The notes: generated by a model from the letters alone, not told the origin. Shown: positions 47,724 through 57,513, counted from the first letter of the stretch. The stretch: DNA of 64,000 nucleotides from Rhodospirillales bacterium (GCA_014323865.1 JACONG010000004.1:151433-215432), one strand, 5' to 3'. Made by a program: numbers and translations.

Positions 47724-48826
47724 AGATCGCCAAGCTTGAGACCTTTGCCGACCCGATGGTCGCGTTTGTCCGGGTCACGACGGACTCGGGCGAGCAGGGC
47801 TGGGGCCAGGTCTCGACCTACAACGCCGATATCACGGCGCAGGTCTTCCATCGCCAAGTCGCGCCCCATGCGCTTGGCACCGACGCGCTCGACTTCGACG
47901 ACACGCTCGACGTCATCACCGAGCGTGAGCACAAGTTTCCTGGCTCCTACTTGCGCCGCGCCATGGCGGGGCTAGATACCGCGCTGTGGGACATGCGCGG
48001 CAGGATGGAGGGCAAGCCCGTGGTCGAACTGCTCGGCGGGAAACCGGGCCCGCTGCGCGCCTACGCGAGTTCGATGAAGCGCGATATTACGCCCCAAGAG
48101 GAGGCCGACCGGCTCTGCGCCCTGCGCGACGAGAAGGGCTTTGATGCCTTCAAGTGGCGGGTCGCGACCGAATGCGGCCGCGATGTCGACCACTGGCCCG
48201 GCCGCACCGAGGAGATCGTGCCCACCGTGTCACGCGCGCTGGGCGACGGGATCGCCAAGCTGGTTGACGGCAACTCCGGCTTCTCGCCGGGGCGCGCCAT
48301 TGAGGTCGGCAAGCTGCTGGTCGATGAGGGTATCAGCCACTTCGAGGAGCCCTGTCCGTATTGGGAGCTGGAGCAGACCAAGGAGGTCACCGACGCCCTG
48401 CCGATCGACGTCACCGGCGGCGAGCAGGACTGCGATCTTGCGACTTGGCGCCACATGATCGCTATGCGCGCGGTCGACATCATCCAGCCGGACATCATGT
48501 ATCTCGGCGGCATCAACCGGACGCTGCGGGTCGCGGGAATGGCCGAGGCCGCAGGCCTGCCTGTCACGCCCCATTGTGCCAACCTCTCGCTCGTCACCAT
48601 GTGCACCATGCACCTGCTGCCCGCGCTGCCGAACGCCGGGAAGTACCTCGAGTTCTCGATTGAGGAGCTCGACTACTACCCCTGGCAGAACGATCTCTTC
48701 GAAGGCGAACCCTACGCCGTCGCCAACGGCAAGGTGACGGTGCCGGACGCACCGGGCTGGGGCGTTGCGATCAAGCAGAGCTGGCTGGAGAAGGCGGCCT
48801 ATCAGGTGAGCGACTTCGAGTCCTAG
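47720..48826 (+). CDS. Mandelate racemase/muconate lactonising enzyme-family protein
   Basis: 368 aa. N-terminal capping domain ([20 protein letters not shown]). TIM barrel with [14 protein letters not shown] (K-x-R in place of K-x-K), metal-binding Asp in [20 protein letters not shown], Glu in [19 protein letters not shown], Glu in [10 protein letters not shown], and His in [13 protein letters not shown]. Acid-sugar dehydratase or related enzyme. The ATGA overlap with the GMC gene shows translational coupling, suggesting alcohol oxidation followed by dehydration or racemisation. Stop is followed at once by TAGAGC-type sequence. Confidence 0.93.
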   Translation: MKIAKLETFADPMVAFVRVTTDSGEQGWGQVSTYNADITAQVFHRQVAPHALGTDALDFDDTLDVITEREHKFPGSYLRRAMAGLDTALWDMRGRMEGKPVVELLGGKPGPLRAYASSMKRDITPQEEADRLCALRDEKGFDAFKWRVATECGRDVDHWPGRTEEIVPTVSRALGDGIAKLVDGNSGFSPGRAIEVGKLLVDEGISHFEEPCPYWELEQTKEVTDALPIDVTGGEQDCDLATWRHMIAMRAVDIIQPDIMYLGGINRTLRVAGMAEAAGLPVTPHCANLSLVTMCTMHLLPALPNAGKYLEFSIEELDYYPWQNDLFEGEPYAVANGKVTVPDAPGWGVAIKQSWLEKAAYQVSDFES

Positions 48827-48987
48827 AGCAGAATCAATTTCATCGGGATCATATCCTGCGGGGTTCTTGAGCCCCTCAACAGTGTTCCGTCATGGCCCGG
48901 CAATCCATTCCGTGCCGTCTTCGCAAGCGGTGAGATAACGGGATGGATCACCCCATCAAGTGGGGCGATGACGGATTGCGTTGTTGT

Positions 48988-49956
48988 TCAGGCCGCCTCG
49001 GTGTTCAGCTCGCGGACCTGGCGGTCGAAGTTGGAGATGAACCCTTCGAGATCCTGACCGGCGTGGCGCGGAGCCATGTCCTCGGGCGCACCCGTGACCG
49101 GCAGACCCGGCAGCGGCTCGACCACGGTATCGTAGTCGGGCACGGCGAAGTAGCCAATCGAGTAACGCTCCAGATGGCGCGGCGGATGCACGCGGTGCAT
49201 GGTCGAGCGCATGCGGCCGCCCGACCAGCTTTCCATCATGTTGCCGATGTTGACGACGAAGCAGCCGGGCTCCGGCACAACCTCGCGGTAGACGCCGTCG
49301 GTGCCCTCCACCTGCAGGCCACCCACGGGGCTCGGCAGCAGCACGGTGATGGCGTTGGTGTCGCGATGCGCGACGCTGGCGTCGGGCGGCGCGTCCTGAA
49401 GCTCGGGGCGCGAGTGGTAGTGCAGCAGCGAGATGTTGGTGAGCTGCTTCGTGAACATACGCGTGAAGCGGTCCTCGTCCTGCCCAAGCGCCAGCGCGAA
49501 GGCCTTGAGAAGCAGGTTGGAAACCCGGTCGACACCCTGCCAGTAGGCTTGGATGGCGCCGCGGAAGTCCTCGGGTTCGTCGGGCCAGATGTTGGGGGTA
49601 CAGAGGCCGTGGCTCTCCTCGATCGCGGGATCGCCAGGGGGCAGCTCGACGCCCATGTTGAAGCCTTCGTAGGTCGTCGGCGGGGCCTCCGGGGTGTTCT
49701 GACTGAACGGCATGGTGGGGATGTAGCCGCGCAACACGCCTTCGGGGCGAACGAAGCGGCGCTTGGTCTCGTCGGGCATGGCAAAGAACCGTTTGGTCGC
49801 CGAACGGGCGTCTGCGATCACGTCGTCGGACACGCCGTGGCCGGTCACGTACAGAAAGCCCATGGTCTCGCAGTTTTGGCCGATCTGGCGCGCCACGTCC
49901 TGGCGTACGGCGAGATCGTCCGAATTGAGCGGTGAGATATCGATGATGGGGAGCAT
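48988..49956 (-). CDS. 2OG-Fe(II) oxygenase, isopenicillin N synthase-like
   Basis: 322 aa from ATG 49956, 8 bases past AAGGAGG; ATG 49962 is too close to the site. N-terminal DIOX_N: LPIIDISPLNSDDLAVRQDV, FLYVTGHGV. Catalytic His-x-Asp in ASVAHRDTNAITVLLP, distal His in MRSTMHRVHPPRH and Arg-x-Ser in ERYSIGYFAVP. Family members hydroxylate or cyclise small molecules; substrate unknown. Convergent with the GMC-MR unit across 48827-48987, which carries no other gene. Confidence 0.92.
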   Translation of the reverse strand: MLPIIDISPLNSDDLAVRQDVARQIGQNCETMGFLYVTGHGVSDDVIADARSATKRFFAMPDETKRRFVRPEGVLRGYIPTMPFSQNTPEAPPTTYEGFNMGVELPPGDPAIEESHGLCTPNIWPDEPEDFRGAIQAYWQGVDRVSNLLLKAFALALGQDEDRFTRMFTKQLTNISLLHYHSRPELQDAPPDASVAHRDTNAITVLLPSPVGGLQVEGTDGVYREVVPEPGCFVVNIGNMMESWSGGRMRSTMHRVHPPRHLERYSIGYFAVPDYDTVVEPLPGLPVTGAPEDMAPRHAGQDLEGFISNFDRQVRELNTEAA

Positions 49957-50160
49957 AAGCATTGCCTCCTTTCGGTTTGCTCCGCCGTGAATGCGGCGGT
50001 AGCAGAGGCCCTGGGAGAACGCCACGTGCCAGCTGGCTCAACCCCAATATCGTGATCTTGACCGGCAAGGTCAAGACGAACCACGCGCGGGAGTTATCAA
50101 CATCTCCGCGCCGGGCGAGGGGCGCAGCGCCTTTTTCACCTAAATGGCATCGTGATCGGC

Positions 50161-50380
50161 ATGGGCCATCTCTGCGAAGTCGCCTTGGGCACATTGTTCG
50201 TCTCGGGCGTGCCGTACGTGATCATCTCGGTGCTGCCCGTGCGCGCGTGGATCATCAACTCCATTCCGAAGGCGCTGAAGATGGCAACCGCCGCCGGTAT
50301 CGGTCTCTTTCTCGGCGTCATCGCCATGAAAACGCCGGCATCGTGGTCGGGAATCCGGCCACGCTGGTCGGTATCAGCCC
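50161..50380 (+). pseudogene. AzgA-like purine permease relic
   Basis: Reads MGHLCEVALGTLFVSGVPYV, then IISVLPVRAWIINSIPKALK and MATAAGIGLFLGVIAMK, the N-terminal helices of hypoxanthine/guanine (AzgA) permeases. One base is lost near 50334, after which another frame continues NAGIVVGNPATLVGI, the next family block. No upstream start and no downstream helices remain before yifB. Confidence 0.65.
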
Positions 50381-50475
50381 GTCACATGACCGCAGGCCCT
50401 GAACGTCCGCCGCGCAAACGCGTGCCCGGGTGCTGTCCAGTTTCCCTTGTCGGCGATCCGATCTAGCCTTGATCC

Positions 50476-51987
50476 ATGGTTGCGCAGGTCACCACCGTCG
50501 CGCTCTCGGGCGTTGAAGCCGTGCCGGTCGAGGTCCAGGTCTCGCTGGTTCCGGGGCCGTCCCATTTCAATATTGTGGGCCTGCCCGACAAGGCCGTGGG
50601 AGAGAGCCGGGAGCGCGTGCGTTCGGCACTGACCGCAATCGGGCTGTCGTTTCCGCCGCGTCGGATCACGGTCAATCTCGCGCCCGCGGATCTCCTCAAG
50701 GAGGGCGGCCATTTCGACCTTCCGATCGCTGTCGCCCTGATGGTGGCGCTCGGCGCCGTTCCGGCCGACGCCGCCGAGGACAATGTCGTCCTGGGCGAAC
50801 TTGCGCTCGACGGGCGGATCAGCCAAGTCGCCGGGGTCCTGCCCACCGCCCTGGCTGCCGGGCGGCTCGGACGCGGGCTGGTCTGTCCTGCCGCCAATGG
50901 GGCTGAGGCGGCCTGGGCGGGGGGCGTCCCGGTCGTCGCCCCCGACCATCTCGTCGGCCTGATCAACCATTGGAAAGGCACACAGGTGCTGTCGCCGCCC
51001 GAGGCCGAGATCGCTGATGAAGGTCCCGATGCGCCCGATCTCGCCGACATCAAGGGACAGGAAGCGGCCAAGCGCGCACTCGAGATCGCCGCGGCAGGAG
51101 GCCACAACCTGCTGATGATCGGGCCACCCGGTGCAGGAAAGTCGATGCTGGCCAAACGGATGCCGGGGATCCTGCCGCCGCTCACACCTGAGGAGGCGCT
51201 CGAGGTCAGTCTTGTCGCCTCGGTGGCCGGCAATCTGAAGACGGGCCGAATCAGCCGGCGCCGGCCGTTCCGCGACCCGCACCACAGCGCCAGCATGGCC
51301 GCGCTGACCGGCGGGGGTATGCGCGCCAAACCGGGCGAAGTTTCGCTTGCGCACAACGGCGTGCTCTTCCTGGACGAACTGCCGGAGTTTCAGCGCCAGG
51401 TGCTCGACGCCCTGCGCCAGCCCGCGGAATCAGGTGAGACCCTGGTGGCTCGGGCCAACCACCACGTCACCTATCCTGCGCGTTTCCAGCTGGTTGCAGC
51501 GATGAACCCATGCAAGTGCGGCTGGCTCAGCGATCCCGGTCGCGCCTGCTCGCGGGCGCCCCGCTGCGCGGCCGACTATCAGGCGCGGGTCTCGGGTCCG
51601 ATGTTCGATCGCATCGATCTTCACGTTGAGGTGCCCGAGGTCGCCGCCGCCAATCTTGTCCTGCCACCGCCGTCGGAAGGTTCGGCCGAGGTTGCACGGA
51701 GAGTGGCCGCAGCCCGGGCGCTGCAGGCCGAACGTTTCGCCGACCACGCTGACGTCCGCGTGAACGCGCGGGCCGAAGGCCAGCTTCTCGACGATGTCGC
51801 CAGGCCCGATGCCGATGGCCAGGCCTTGCTGCAGCAGGCCGCCGAACGCCTGAAACTCTCGGCGCGCGGCTGGCATCGGGTCCAGCGTGTGGCGCGGACA
51901 ATCGCCGATCTGGGCGGCAGTGAACACGTCGGTCGCGCCCACATCGCCGAGGCTTTGGGCTACCGAAGGATGGTGTTGCAGCAGTAA
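50476..51987 (+). CDS. YifB/ComM-family Mg chelatase-like AAA ATPase
   Basis: 503 aa. N-terminal domain GVEAVPVEVQVSLVPGPSHF, then NIVGLPDKAVGESRERVRSA typical of ComM/YifB. Walker A LLMIGPPGAGKSMLAKRMPG (about 212-231), sensor region RPFRDPHHSASMAALTGGGM, Walker B GVLFLDELPEFQRQVLDALR, MNPCKCGWLSDPGRAC zinc-like cysteines, and arginine finger PMFDRIDLHVEV. A branch-migration helicase for DNA uptake/recombination in other bacteria. Normal length. Confidence 0.95.
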   Translation: MVAQVTTVALSGVEAVPVEVQVSLVPGPSHFNIVGLPDKAVGESRERVRSALTAIGLSFPPRRITVNLAPADLLKEGGHFDLPIAVALMVALGAVPADAAEDNVVLGELALDGRISQVAGVLPTALAAGRLGRGLVCPAANGAEAAWAGGVPVVAPDHLVGLINHWKGTQVLSPPEAEIADEGPDAPDLADIKGQEAAKRALEIAAAGGHNLLMIGPPGAGKSMLAKRMPGILPPLTPEEALEVSLVASVAGNLKTGRISRRRPFRDPHHSASMAALTGGGMRAKPGEVSLAHNGVLFLDELPEFQRQVLDALRQPAESGETLVARANHHVTYPARFQLVAAMNPCKCGWLSDPGRACSRAPRCAADYQARVSGPMFDRIDLHVEVPEVAAANLVLPPPSEGSAEVARRVAAARALQAERFADHADVRVNARAEGQLLDDVARPDADGQALLQQAAERLKLSARGWHRVQRVARTIADLGGSEHVGRAHIAEALGYRRMVLQQ

Positions 51988-52010
51988 ACGGTTCCCGGTG
52001 CCCCGACTAG

Positions 52011-52466
52011 GAACGATTTCTCGATCTGGTGCTCGCCAATGGGCCCCACGCAGCCGTGCCAGGATGTCTGCCAGACTTGGACGTTGCGGACTGCCGGCTC
52101 GTGGCGGGCGGCCTCTTCGCTCCGGTCTGGAATGCGTTGTCGGATCAGCCGTCCAGCACCAGCATCAACGACTACGACATTTTCTACTGGGATCCCGGCA
52201 CCTCTTGAGAAGCCGTGGAGGCGGTGATCCGGCGCGCCGATGTGTTGTTCTCCGATCTCGGCATCCGGCCCGATGGTGCCGGCGGCCTTGATATCCGTGC
52301 GCCGTTCGGTTTCGACGAACTCTTTACCGGCGTGTTGCGCCTGAACTCCGACAACCCGAAGCCGGACCGGTTCCACGAAAAATGTGCAAGTTACCGCGAA
52401 CGTTGGCCGTGGCTGACGATCGCCGAACCTATGATGGGGCGTACGCGATGGACCGTCCTGTTCTGA
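52011..52466 (+). pseudogene. Nucleotidyltransferase-family relic with a TGA at a conserved Trp
   Basis: Single frame: DLVLANGPHAAVPGCLPDLD, VADCRLVAGGLFAPVWNALS and SINDYDIFYWDPGTS match the NTP_transf_6-type start; then TGA (52206-52208) sits where the family has Trp before EA, and the frame continues AVIRRADVLFSDLGIRPDGA and KPDRFHEKCASYRERWPWLT to the end. Roughly 50 central residues are also reduced. Truncated at the C-terminus by the overlapping cupin gene start (52448). Confidence 0.6.
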
Positions 52467-52864
52467 TCCGCGATGTCGATGTCCCCTGGGATCGCTATTC
52501 GGCCTTCTCCGGCGACTTCGCCATCAAGTGCACGATCTCGCGCAGCGAGCACGGGTCGGACCTCGCTCTGGGCATCTGGGAACTGGAACCGGGGCAGTCC
52601 ACGATCTGGTGGTTGTCCATCAAGGGCAATGAGGACCCCGACGTCAGCATGAGGTTCGGGCGCGCTTACGAGGCCTGGTCATGTGCTTGGGGTGTGCTTG
52701 GGGGCGGCTTCACCTTCCACTGGGTCGATCGTCATGGACGCGCCGAAAGCGGCGAGGACGGCTCCGGAGACAGCTTCTACTTCGCGCTGAACTGGCGTTA
52801 TCGGGTCGAGAACAGAGGCTGCACAAAGGCCCGCTTTCTGTGGTGCATGGCCCCGGCCGCGTAG
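52448..52864 (+). CDS. Cupin-like small protein
   Basis: 138 aa from ATG 52448, overlapping the relic end by 19 bases. Composition suggests a beta-rich cupin fold: DRYSAFSGDFAIKCTISRSE, LALGIWELEPGQSTIWWLSI, GGGFTFHWVDRHGRAESGED. A metal-binding cupin motif with two clear histidines is not complete, so the assignment is weak. The stop is followed by another TAGAGC element. Function unknown. Confidence 0.5.
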   Translation: MDRPVLIRDVDVPWDRYSAFSGDFAIKCTISRSEHGSDLALGIWELEPGQSTIWWLSIKGNEDPDVSMRFGRAYEAWSCAWGVLGGGFTFHWVDRHGRAESGEDGSGDSFYFALNWRYRVENRGCTKARFLWCMAPAA

Positions 52865-52871
52865 TAGCTGG

Positions 52872-52937
52872 CTAGAGCGGATCGTCGTCATACGGGACCA
52901 CAACGTGATTCCATTCTACTTCAATAACTTAGAGCAG
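52872..52937. repeat. TAGAGC-type intergenic element
   Basis: CTAGAGCGGATCGTCG through ATAACTTAGAGCA, bounded by TAGAGC at both ends (52873 and about 52932). Similar starts directly follow the stop codons at 48824 and 15014. Alphaproteobacterial genomes often carry such short intergenic repeats; only one complete copy is seen here. Confidence 0.4.
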
Positions 52938-54242
52938 GGCCGGGAGCCAGAGCACGAGCCCGGGGATGGCAAAGAGCAGTGCGACCCGGATCAGCTCGAT
53001 GGCGAGGAATGGCAGAAGGCCACGAAAGGTTTCGCCCAGTGGAATGTCGCGGGCCAGCCCGTGGATGACGAAGACGTTCATGCCGACGGGCGGCGTGATC
53101 AGGCCGAGTTCAACCACGACAAGTGCCAGGATGCCGAACCAGACCGCCGCCTCGGTCGGGCCCATGCCGAGATCAAGGGCCATCACGATGGGGAAGAAGA
53201 CGGGCACCGTCAGAAGGATGACCGAAAGGCTGTCCATCACGCAGCCCGCCGCGAGATAGAACAGCAGCATCAGCCCGATCGTGGCGAAGGCGGGAAGACC
53301 GCTTTCGGCGAACACCGCAACAAGCTCCTGCGGCAAACGGGTGAAGGCCAGACCCGCGCTGAAAAGATCGGCACCCAGCAGGATCAGGAAGACCATGGCT
53401 GCGGTCTCGATCGTTCCCAGAAGAGCGGCCTTCAGCCCCTCCCAGCGCATGCCGCGCGCGACGGCCAGGACCGCAGTTGCGGCTGCACCCACGGCTGCAC
53501 CCTCGGTCGGCGTGAACCAGCCGCGATAAATGCCACCGATCACCACAAGGAAGACGACGGGCACGATCCAGATGCTGCCGAGACTTGCCTGCCGGGCTGA
53601 CCTGTCGGCTTGCTCTTCGAGAGGTGCGAGGCCGGGATCGCGCTGCACGGTCCAGCGGATCGCGAGCGTGAAACCCAGCACTGCCAACGCGCCGGGAACC
53701 AGAGCCGCAAGAAACATTGTGCCGATCAGCTGCTCTGTCAGCAGCGCGTAGATCACCAGTACGAAGCTCGGCGGAATCAGGATGCCGAGTGTGCCACCGG
53801 CCGCGAGCGTTGCGGTGGCAAGCGAGCCCGCATAGCCCGCCTGCCGCATCTCGGGCAGGGCCGCCTGGGCCATGGTGGCCGCTGTCGCGAGCGAGGACCC
53901 GCAGATCGCGCCGAAGCCTGCCGAGCCCGCGATTGAGGCCAGCGCCAGACCGCCGCGGCGATGGCCGAGATAGGCACGGGCGGCGTCGAACAGCGCGCGG
54001 TTGATGCCCGACTGCGTGGCGAACTGACCCATCAGCAGGAACAGCGGGATCACCGCATAGCTGTGAGTCGAGGCCTGAAAGAACGGCGTTGTTTGCAGGT
54101 GATAGAGCAGGGGATCGACACCGCGCTGGGCGACGTAGCCCGCACCGCCGGCCACGAGCATGGCGAGCCCGACCGGTATGCGCAGCGCCAGAAGGGCAAG
54201 CAACCCGCCGATCATGGCCAGCCCGAGGACGGTCCCGGTCAC
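52929..54242 (-). CDS. TRAP transporter large permease (DctM), second system
   Basis: 437 aa from GTG 54242, sharing GTGA with the small-permease stop. DctM blocks: [40 protein letters not shown] ([10 protein letters not shown], about 143-152), TPTEGAAVGAAATAVLAVAR and LTVPVFFPIVMALDLGMGPT. Many hydrophobic segments throughout. Substrate unknown. Confidence 0.92.
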   Translation of the reverse strand: MTGTVLGLAMIGGLLALLALRIPVGLAMLVAGGAGYVAQRGVDPLLYHLQTTPFFQASTHSYAVIPLFLLMGQFATQSGINRALFDAARAYLGHRRGGLALASIAGSAGFGAICGSSLATAATMAQAALPEMRQAGYAGSLATATLAAGGTLGILIPPSFVLVIYALLTEQLIGTMFLAALVPGALAVLGFTLAIRWTVQRDPGLAPLEEQADRSARQASLGSIWIVPVVFLVVIGGIYRGWFTPTEGAAVGAAATAVLAVARGMRWEGLKAALLGTIETAAMVFLILLGADLFSAGLAFTRLPQELVAVFAESGLPAFATIGLMLLFYLAAGCVMDSLSVILLTVPVFFPIVMALDLGMGPTEAAVWFGILALVVVELGLITPPVGMNVFVIHGLARDIPLGETFRGLLPFLAIELIRVALLFAIPGLVLWLPALL

Positions 54243-54727
54243 GGTGCGTCCGTCTCGGGTGGATCGTCGAGCGCATGGGTCAGGCCGACCAGAATCAAAA
54301 AGCCGAGCGAAATCACGATGGGCGGGAAGGCCCACCATACCGGAACGCCCAGGATCATCGTGCTTTCGTTGTAGCCCTTGAGCTCAAGGCCGCCGATGGC
54401 CAGGCGCCAGGCGAGCAATGCGGCGGTGGCGGCCAGCAGGACGCTGTTGACAGCATCCATTGCCCGTGTCACGCGCCGTGGCAGCCAGCGGCTGGTCAGG
54501 CTGACGACGATGTGTCCGCGTCGGGCATGGCACCAAGGCAGGCCCGCGAAGAAGGCGTTCGCCGCGCCAAGGCCGACGAGTTCGAAGTCGCCCGGGATCG
54601 CGCCCAGACCCAGATTGCGGCCGAGAATGCTGGCGACCGTCATCAGCGCCAGCGCGACCAGCACCACCCCACCCAGGAAGGCCCAGATCGCTGCGGCGCG
54701 TTCCGCCCACGTCCGGAGCGCAGTCAT
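54239..54727 (-). CDS. TRAP transporter small permease (DctQ), second system
   Basis: 162 aa from ATG 54727 (GGGGT); an earlier in-frame ATG at 54775 would add 16 residues. Four helices: about 12-35 (WAFLGGVVLVALALMTVASI), 49-66, 85-105 (NSVLLAATAALLAWRLAIGG) and 123-145. RRGHIVVSLTSRWLPR is the family pattern between helices 2 and 3. Classical length, unlike the small permease at 20600. Confidence 0.88.
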   Translation of the reverse strand: MTALRTWAERAAAIWAFLGGVVLVALALMTVASILGRNLGLGAIPGDFELVGLGAANAFFAGLPWCHARRGHIVVSLTSRWLPRRVTRAMDAVNSVLLAATAALLAWRLAIGGLELKGYNESTMILGVPVWWAFPPIVISLGFLILVGLTHALDDPPETDAP

Positions 54728-54784
54728 TCCGACCCCTTCGCTCCCCACGCCGCGGGGAGGAGGCACGTCCGGCATGGCACCTGG

Positions 54785-55804
54785 TTACTCGCTGTAATGC
54801 TCGACCAGGCGGACGGCGTCATCGTAGAGCGCTTTGCCGTCGTGGCCGGCGGCGTCCATCTCGGCGATCCAGGCATCGATCACGGGCTGGGTCGCCTCGC
54901 GCCAGCGCTGTTCTTCCTCGTCGGAGAGCACGACGATCTCGCCGCCTCCGTCAGCGACGATCTGGCGCGCCTCGGCTTCGTTGGCGTCCCAGGTGCCACC
55001 GGCCCAGGCCGCTGTCGCGAGACCGGCGTTGTTGTCGATCACGGTGCGCAGGTCATCGGGCAGGCGGTCGTAAACGCCCTTGTTCATCGCAAGCAGGAAG
55101 ACGGCCGTGTAGAGCCCGCTTTCGATGTGATGACGGGTGAGCTCGGGCAGGCGCAGCGCCAGGGTGACCTCGTAGGGCACAAGCGCCCCTTCGACGATAC
55201 CCTTGGAGACGGCCTCCGGCACCTGCGGCACCGGCATGCCGACGGGCTCGGCGCCGAGCGCAGCGAGTGCCGCGTTGATCTGACGGGTCGGGGCGCGCAG
55301 CGGCACATTCACCATGTCCTCGATCGCGGCGATCGGGGTCTCGCGGGTGTGGATCACACCGGGGGCATGGACGTGCAGCACCAGCGGATGAACCTCGGCG
55401 AACTCCTCGGTGAGGTGATCGTCATAGAAATCCATCACCGCCTGGCTCGTTGCCTCGGCGCTGCCGGTGACGAACGGCAGTTCGAAGACCTCGACCAGCG
55501 GGAAGCGGCCCGGGGTGTAGCCCGGCAGGGTCCAGACGATGTCGGCCACGCCTGTGCGGGCCTGATCGAAGAGCTGCTGGGGTTTGCCGCCCAGCGTCAT
55601 CGACGGGTAGATCTCGATCCTGATCCGGCCCCCCGACTCCTCCTCGACGCGCTGCACCCAGGGTTCCAGGAACGTGACCTGGGTGTTGGACTGCGGCGGC
55701 AGGAAATGGTGGAGACGCAGGGTGACTTCGGGCGCCTCGGCAAGGACCGGGGTGCCGATCAGCGAAACGACAACCGCGAACGTGGCGATCAGACGAGTCT
55801 GCAT
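54785..55804 (-). CDS. TRAP transporter substrate-binding protein (DctP), second system
   Basis: 339 aa from ATG 55804; signal peptide about 1-22 (LIATFAVVVSLIGTPVLA). Periplasmic: VTLRLHHFLPPQSNTQVTFL, GRIRIEIYPSMTLGGKPQQL, GVADIVWTLPGYTPGRFPLV and VPLRAPTRQINAALAALGAE. Forms an operon dctP-dctQ-dctM with tight spacing. Ligand unknown. Confidence 0.93.
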   Translation of the reverse strand: MQTRLIATFAVVVSLIGTPVLAEAPEVTLRLHHFLPPQSNTQVTFLEPWVQRVEEESGGRIRIEIYPSMTLGGKPQQLFDQARTGVADIVWTLPGYTPGRFPLVEVFELPFVTGSAEATSQAVMDFYDDHLTEEFAEVHPLVLHVHAPGVIHTRETPIAAIEDMVNVPLRAPTRQINAALAALGAEPVGMPVPQVPEAVSKGIVEGALVPYEVTLALRLPELTRHHIESGLYTAVFLLAMNKGVYDRLPDDLRTVIDNNAGLATAAWAGGTWDANEAEARQIVADGGGEIVVLSDEEEQRWREATQPVIDAWIAEMDAAGHDGKALYDDAVRLVEHYSE

Positions 55805-55937
55805 GGCAGGAATTCCCATCGGTGTTGGGGACTGCAGCGGCGGACTTTAGGGCCTTCCACAGGCGGTGCAACCTTCCGCATGCGGCATGTGCGGTCGCTC
55901 ATGGACGCACCCGGGACGCTCCGCTAGCTTCGCCGCC

Positions 55938-56744
55938 ATGCCGGACATCACGCTTGCAACCTGGAACATCAACTCCGTGCGCCTGCGCATCGAGGCGGTG
56001 GTCGCGTATCTCAAGGATCATCAGCCCGACATCCTGTGCCTGCAGGAGATCAAGGCGACCGAGAATGTCTTTCCCTTCGAGCCGCTGCGTGAGGCGGGCT
56101 GGGAGCATATCGCAGTCGCCGGATTCAAGGGCTACAACGGTGTCGCGACGATCAGCCGCGTGCCCTTCATGAAGTCGGGCGTGACGAACTGGTGCGGTCG
56201 CGAGGACGGCCGCCACGTCTGGACCGTCTTCAAAGGCAGCGTCGAACTCCATAACTTCTATGTGCCCGCCGGCGGCGATGAGCCCGATCCCGAGATCAAC
56301 GACAAATTCGCCCACAAGCTCCAGTTCCTCGACGAGATGACCGGTTGGTGCGCCGACATGGCCACGCCGCGCGCCAAACGGATCATCGTCGGTGACCTCA
56401 ACATCGCACCGCTCGAGAACGACGTCTGGAACCACAAGCAACTCCTCAAGGTCGTGAGCCACACGCCCGTCGAGGTCGAGGCGATGGAACGGCTTCGCCG
56501 GGCGCACGACTGGATCGATGCCGTCCGCCATTTCAAGCCGGAGCCCGAGAAGCTCTATTCCTGGTGGAGCTATCGCGCCAAGGACTGGGCCGCCGCCGAC
56601 AGGGGCCGCCGGCTGGATCATATCTGGGTCACGCCCGCGCTTCAGAAGAAGCTGAAGTCGGCGGAGATTCATCGCCACGTGCGCGGCTGGGAGCGGGCGA
56701 GCGACCATTGCCCAGTCAGTGTGACCCTGGACCTGCCGGTATGA
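55938..56744 (+). CDS. xth: Exonuclease III
   Basis: 268 aa from ATG 55938. AP endonuclease/3' exonuclease of the exo III type: ITLATWNINSVRLRIEAVVA, DILCLQEIKATENVFP (metal Glu), KRIIVGDLNIAPLENDVW (Asp-Asn), RRLDHIWVTPALQ and catalytic ASDHCPVSVTLDLPV (Asp-His) at the end. Base-excision repair. Its stop overlaps the crotonase start (ATGA). Confidence 0.95.
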   Translation: MPDITLATWNINSVRLRIEAVVAYLKDHQPDILCLQEIKATENVFPFEPLREAGWEHIAVAGFKGYNGVATISRVPFMKSGVTNWCGREDGRHVWTVFKGSVELHNFYVPAGGDEPDPEINDKFAHKLQFLDEMTGWCADMATPRAKRIIVGDLNIAPLENDVWNHKQLLKVVSHTPVEVEAMERLRRAHDWIDAVRHFKPEPEKLYSWWSYRAKDWAAADRGRRLDHIWVTPALQKKLKSAEIHRHVRGWERASDHCPVSVTLDLPV

Positions 56745-57502
56745 GCGAGCAAGGCTGGCGCGTCACGCGCGACGGTGCGGTCGCGACCGTTCGCCTCGAA
56801 CGGCCAGACAAGCACAACATGCTGAAGATGGATGAGGTCGATGGCCTGATCACCGATCTCGATGGGCTGGACGCCGACAGCGACCTGCGTGTCATCGTGC
56901 TGACCGGTTCGGGCGAGAAGAGCTTCTCGGCGGGTGTCGACCTGGGCGATGTCCTGACCCGGGACTGGAACGACAATCCGTTGGAGCGCTTGGCCGACCG
57001 GATCGAGACGCTCGGCCCGGTGACGGTATGCACGCTCAACGGCAGCGTCTACGGCGGCGCGACCGATCTGGCGCTGGCCTGCGATTTCCGCATTGGGGTC
57101 GAGGGCATGCGGCTTGTCATGCCGCCCGCGAAGCTGGGATTGGTGTTTCACGAGACAGGCCTGCGACGCTATGTCGAGAAGCTGGGTCCCCAGGTGGCGC
57201 GCCGGCTCTTTCTCGCCGCAGAGCAGCTCGATTCCGCTGCCCTGCGCGAGACCGGATACCTCGACGATCTCGTCCCGCGCGATAGCCTGGATGAGACGGT
57301 CGCGGGATTCGCGGCACGCATCGCAGAACTGTCGCCCCTGTCGCTTCGGATCACGAAGAAAGCGCTCAACGGCATCTGCCGCGGCAGTCTCGATTCGGCC
57401 TGGCTCAAACGGGAGACCGTGGCAGGCTTCGGCACGGAGGATGCGAAGGAAGGCTTGGCCGCGGCACGCGAGAAACGGGCTCCCGTGTTCCGGGGCCAGT
57501 GA
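56741..57502 (+). CDS. Enoyl-CoA hydratase/isomerase-family protein
   Basis: 253 aa. Crotonase fold: VATVRLERPDKHNMLKMDEV, VLTGSGEKSFSAGVDLGDVL, LNGSVYGGATDLALACDFRI (oxyanion segment). The usual catalytic glutamates are altered: GGATD where GGG-x-E is expected and MPPAKLGL where P-E-x-KLG is expected, so hydratase activity is doubtful; another crotonase reaction or a degraded activity is possible. Translationally coupled to xth. Confidence 0.88.
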   Translation: MSEQGWRVTRDGAVATVRLERPDKHNMLKMDEVDGLITDLDGLDADSDLRVIVLTGSGEKSFSAGVDLGDVLTRDWNDNPLERLADRIETLGPVTVCTLNGSVYGGATDLALACDFRIGVEGMRLVMPPAKLGLVFHETGLRRYVEKLGPQVARRLFLAAEQLDSAALRETGYLDDLVPRDSLDETVAGFAARIAELSPLSLRITKKALNGICRGSLDSAWLKRETVAGFGTEDAKEGLAAAREKRAPVFRGQ

Positions 57503-57513
57503 AGGGCAGCGCC

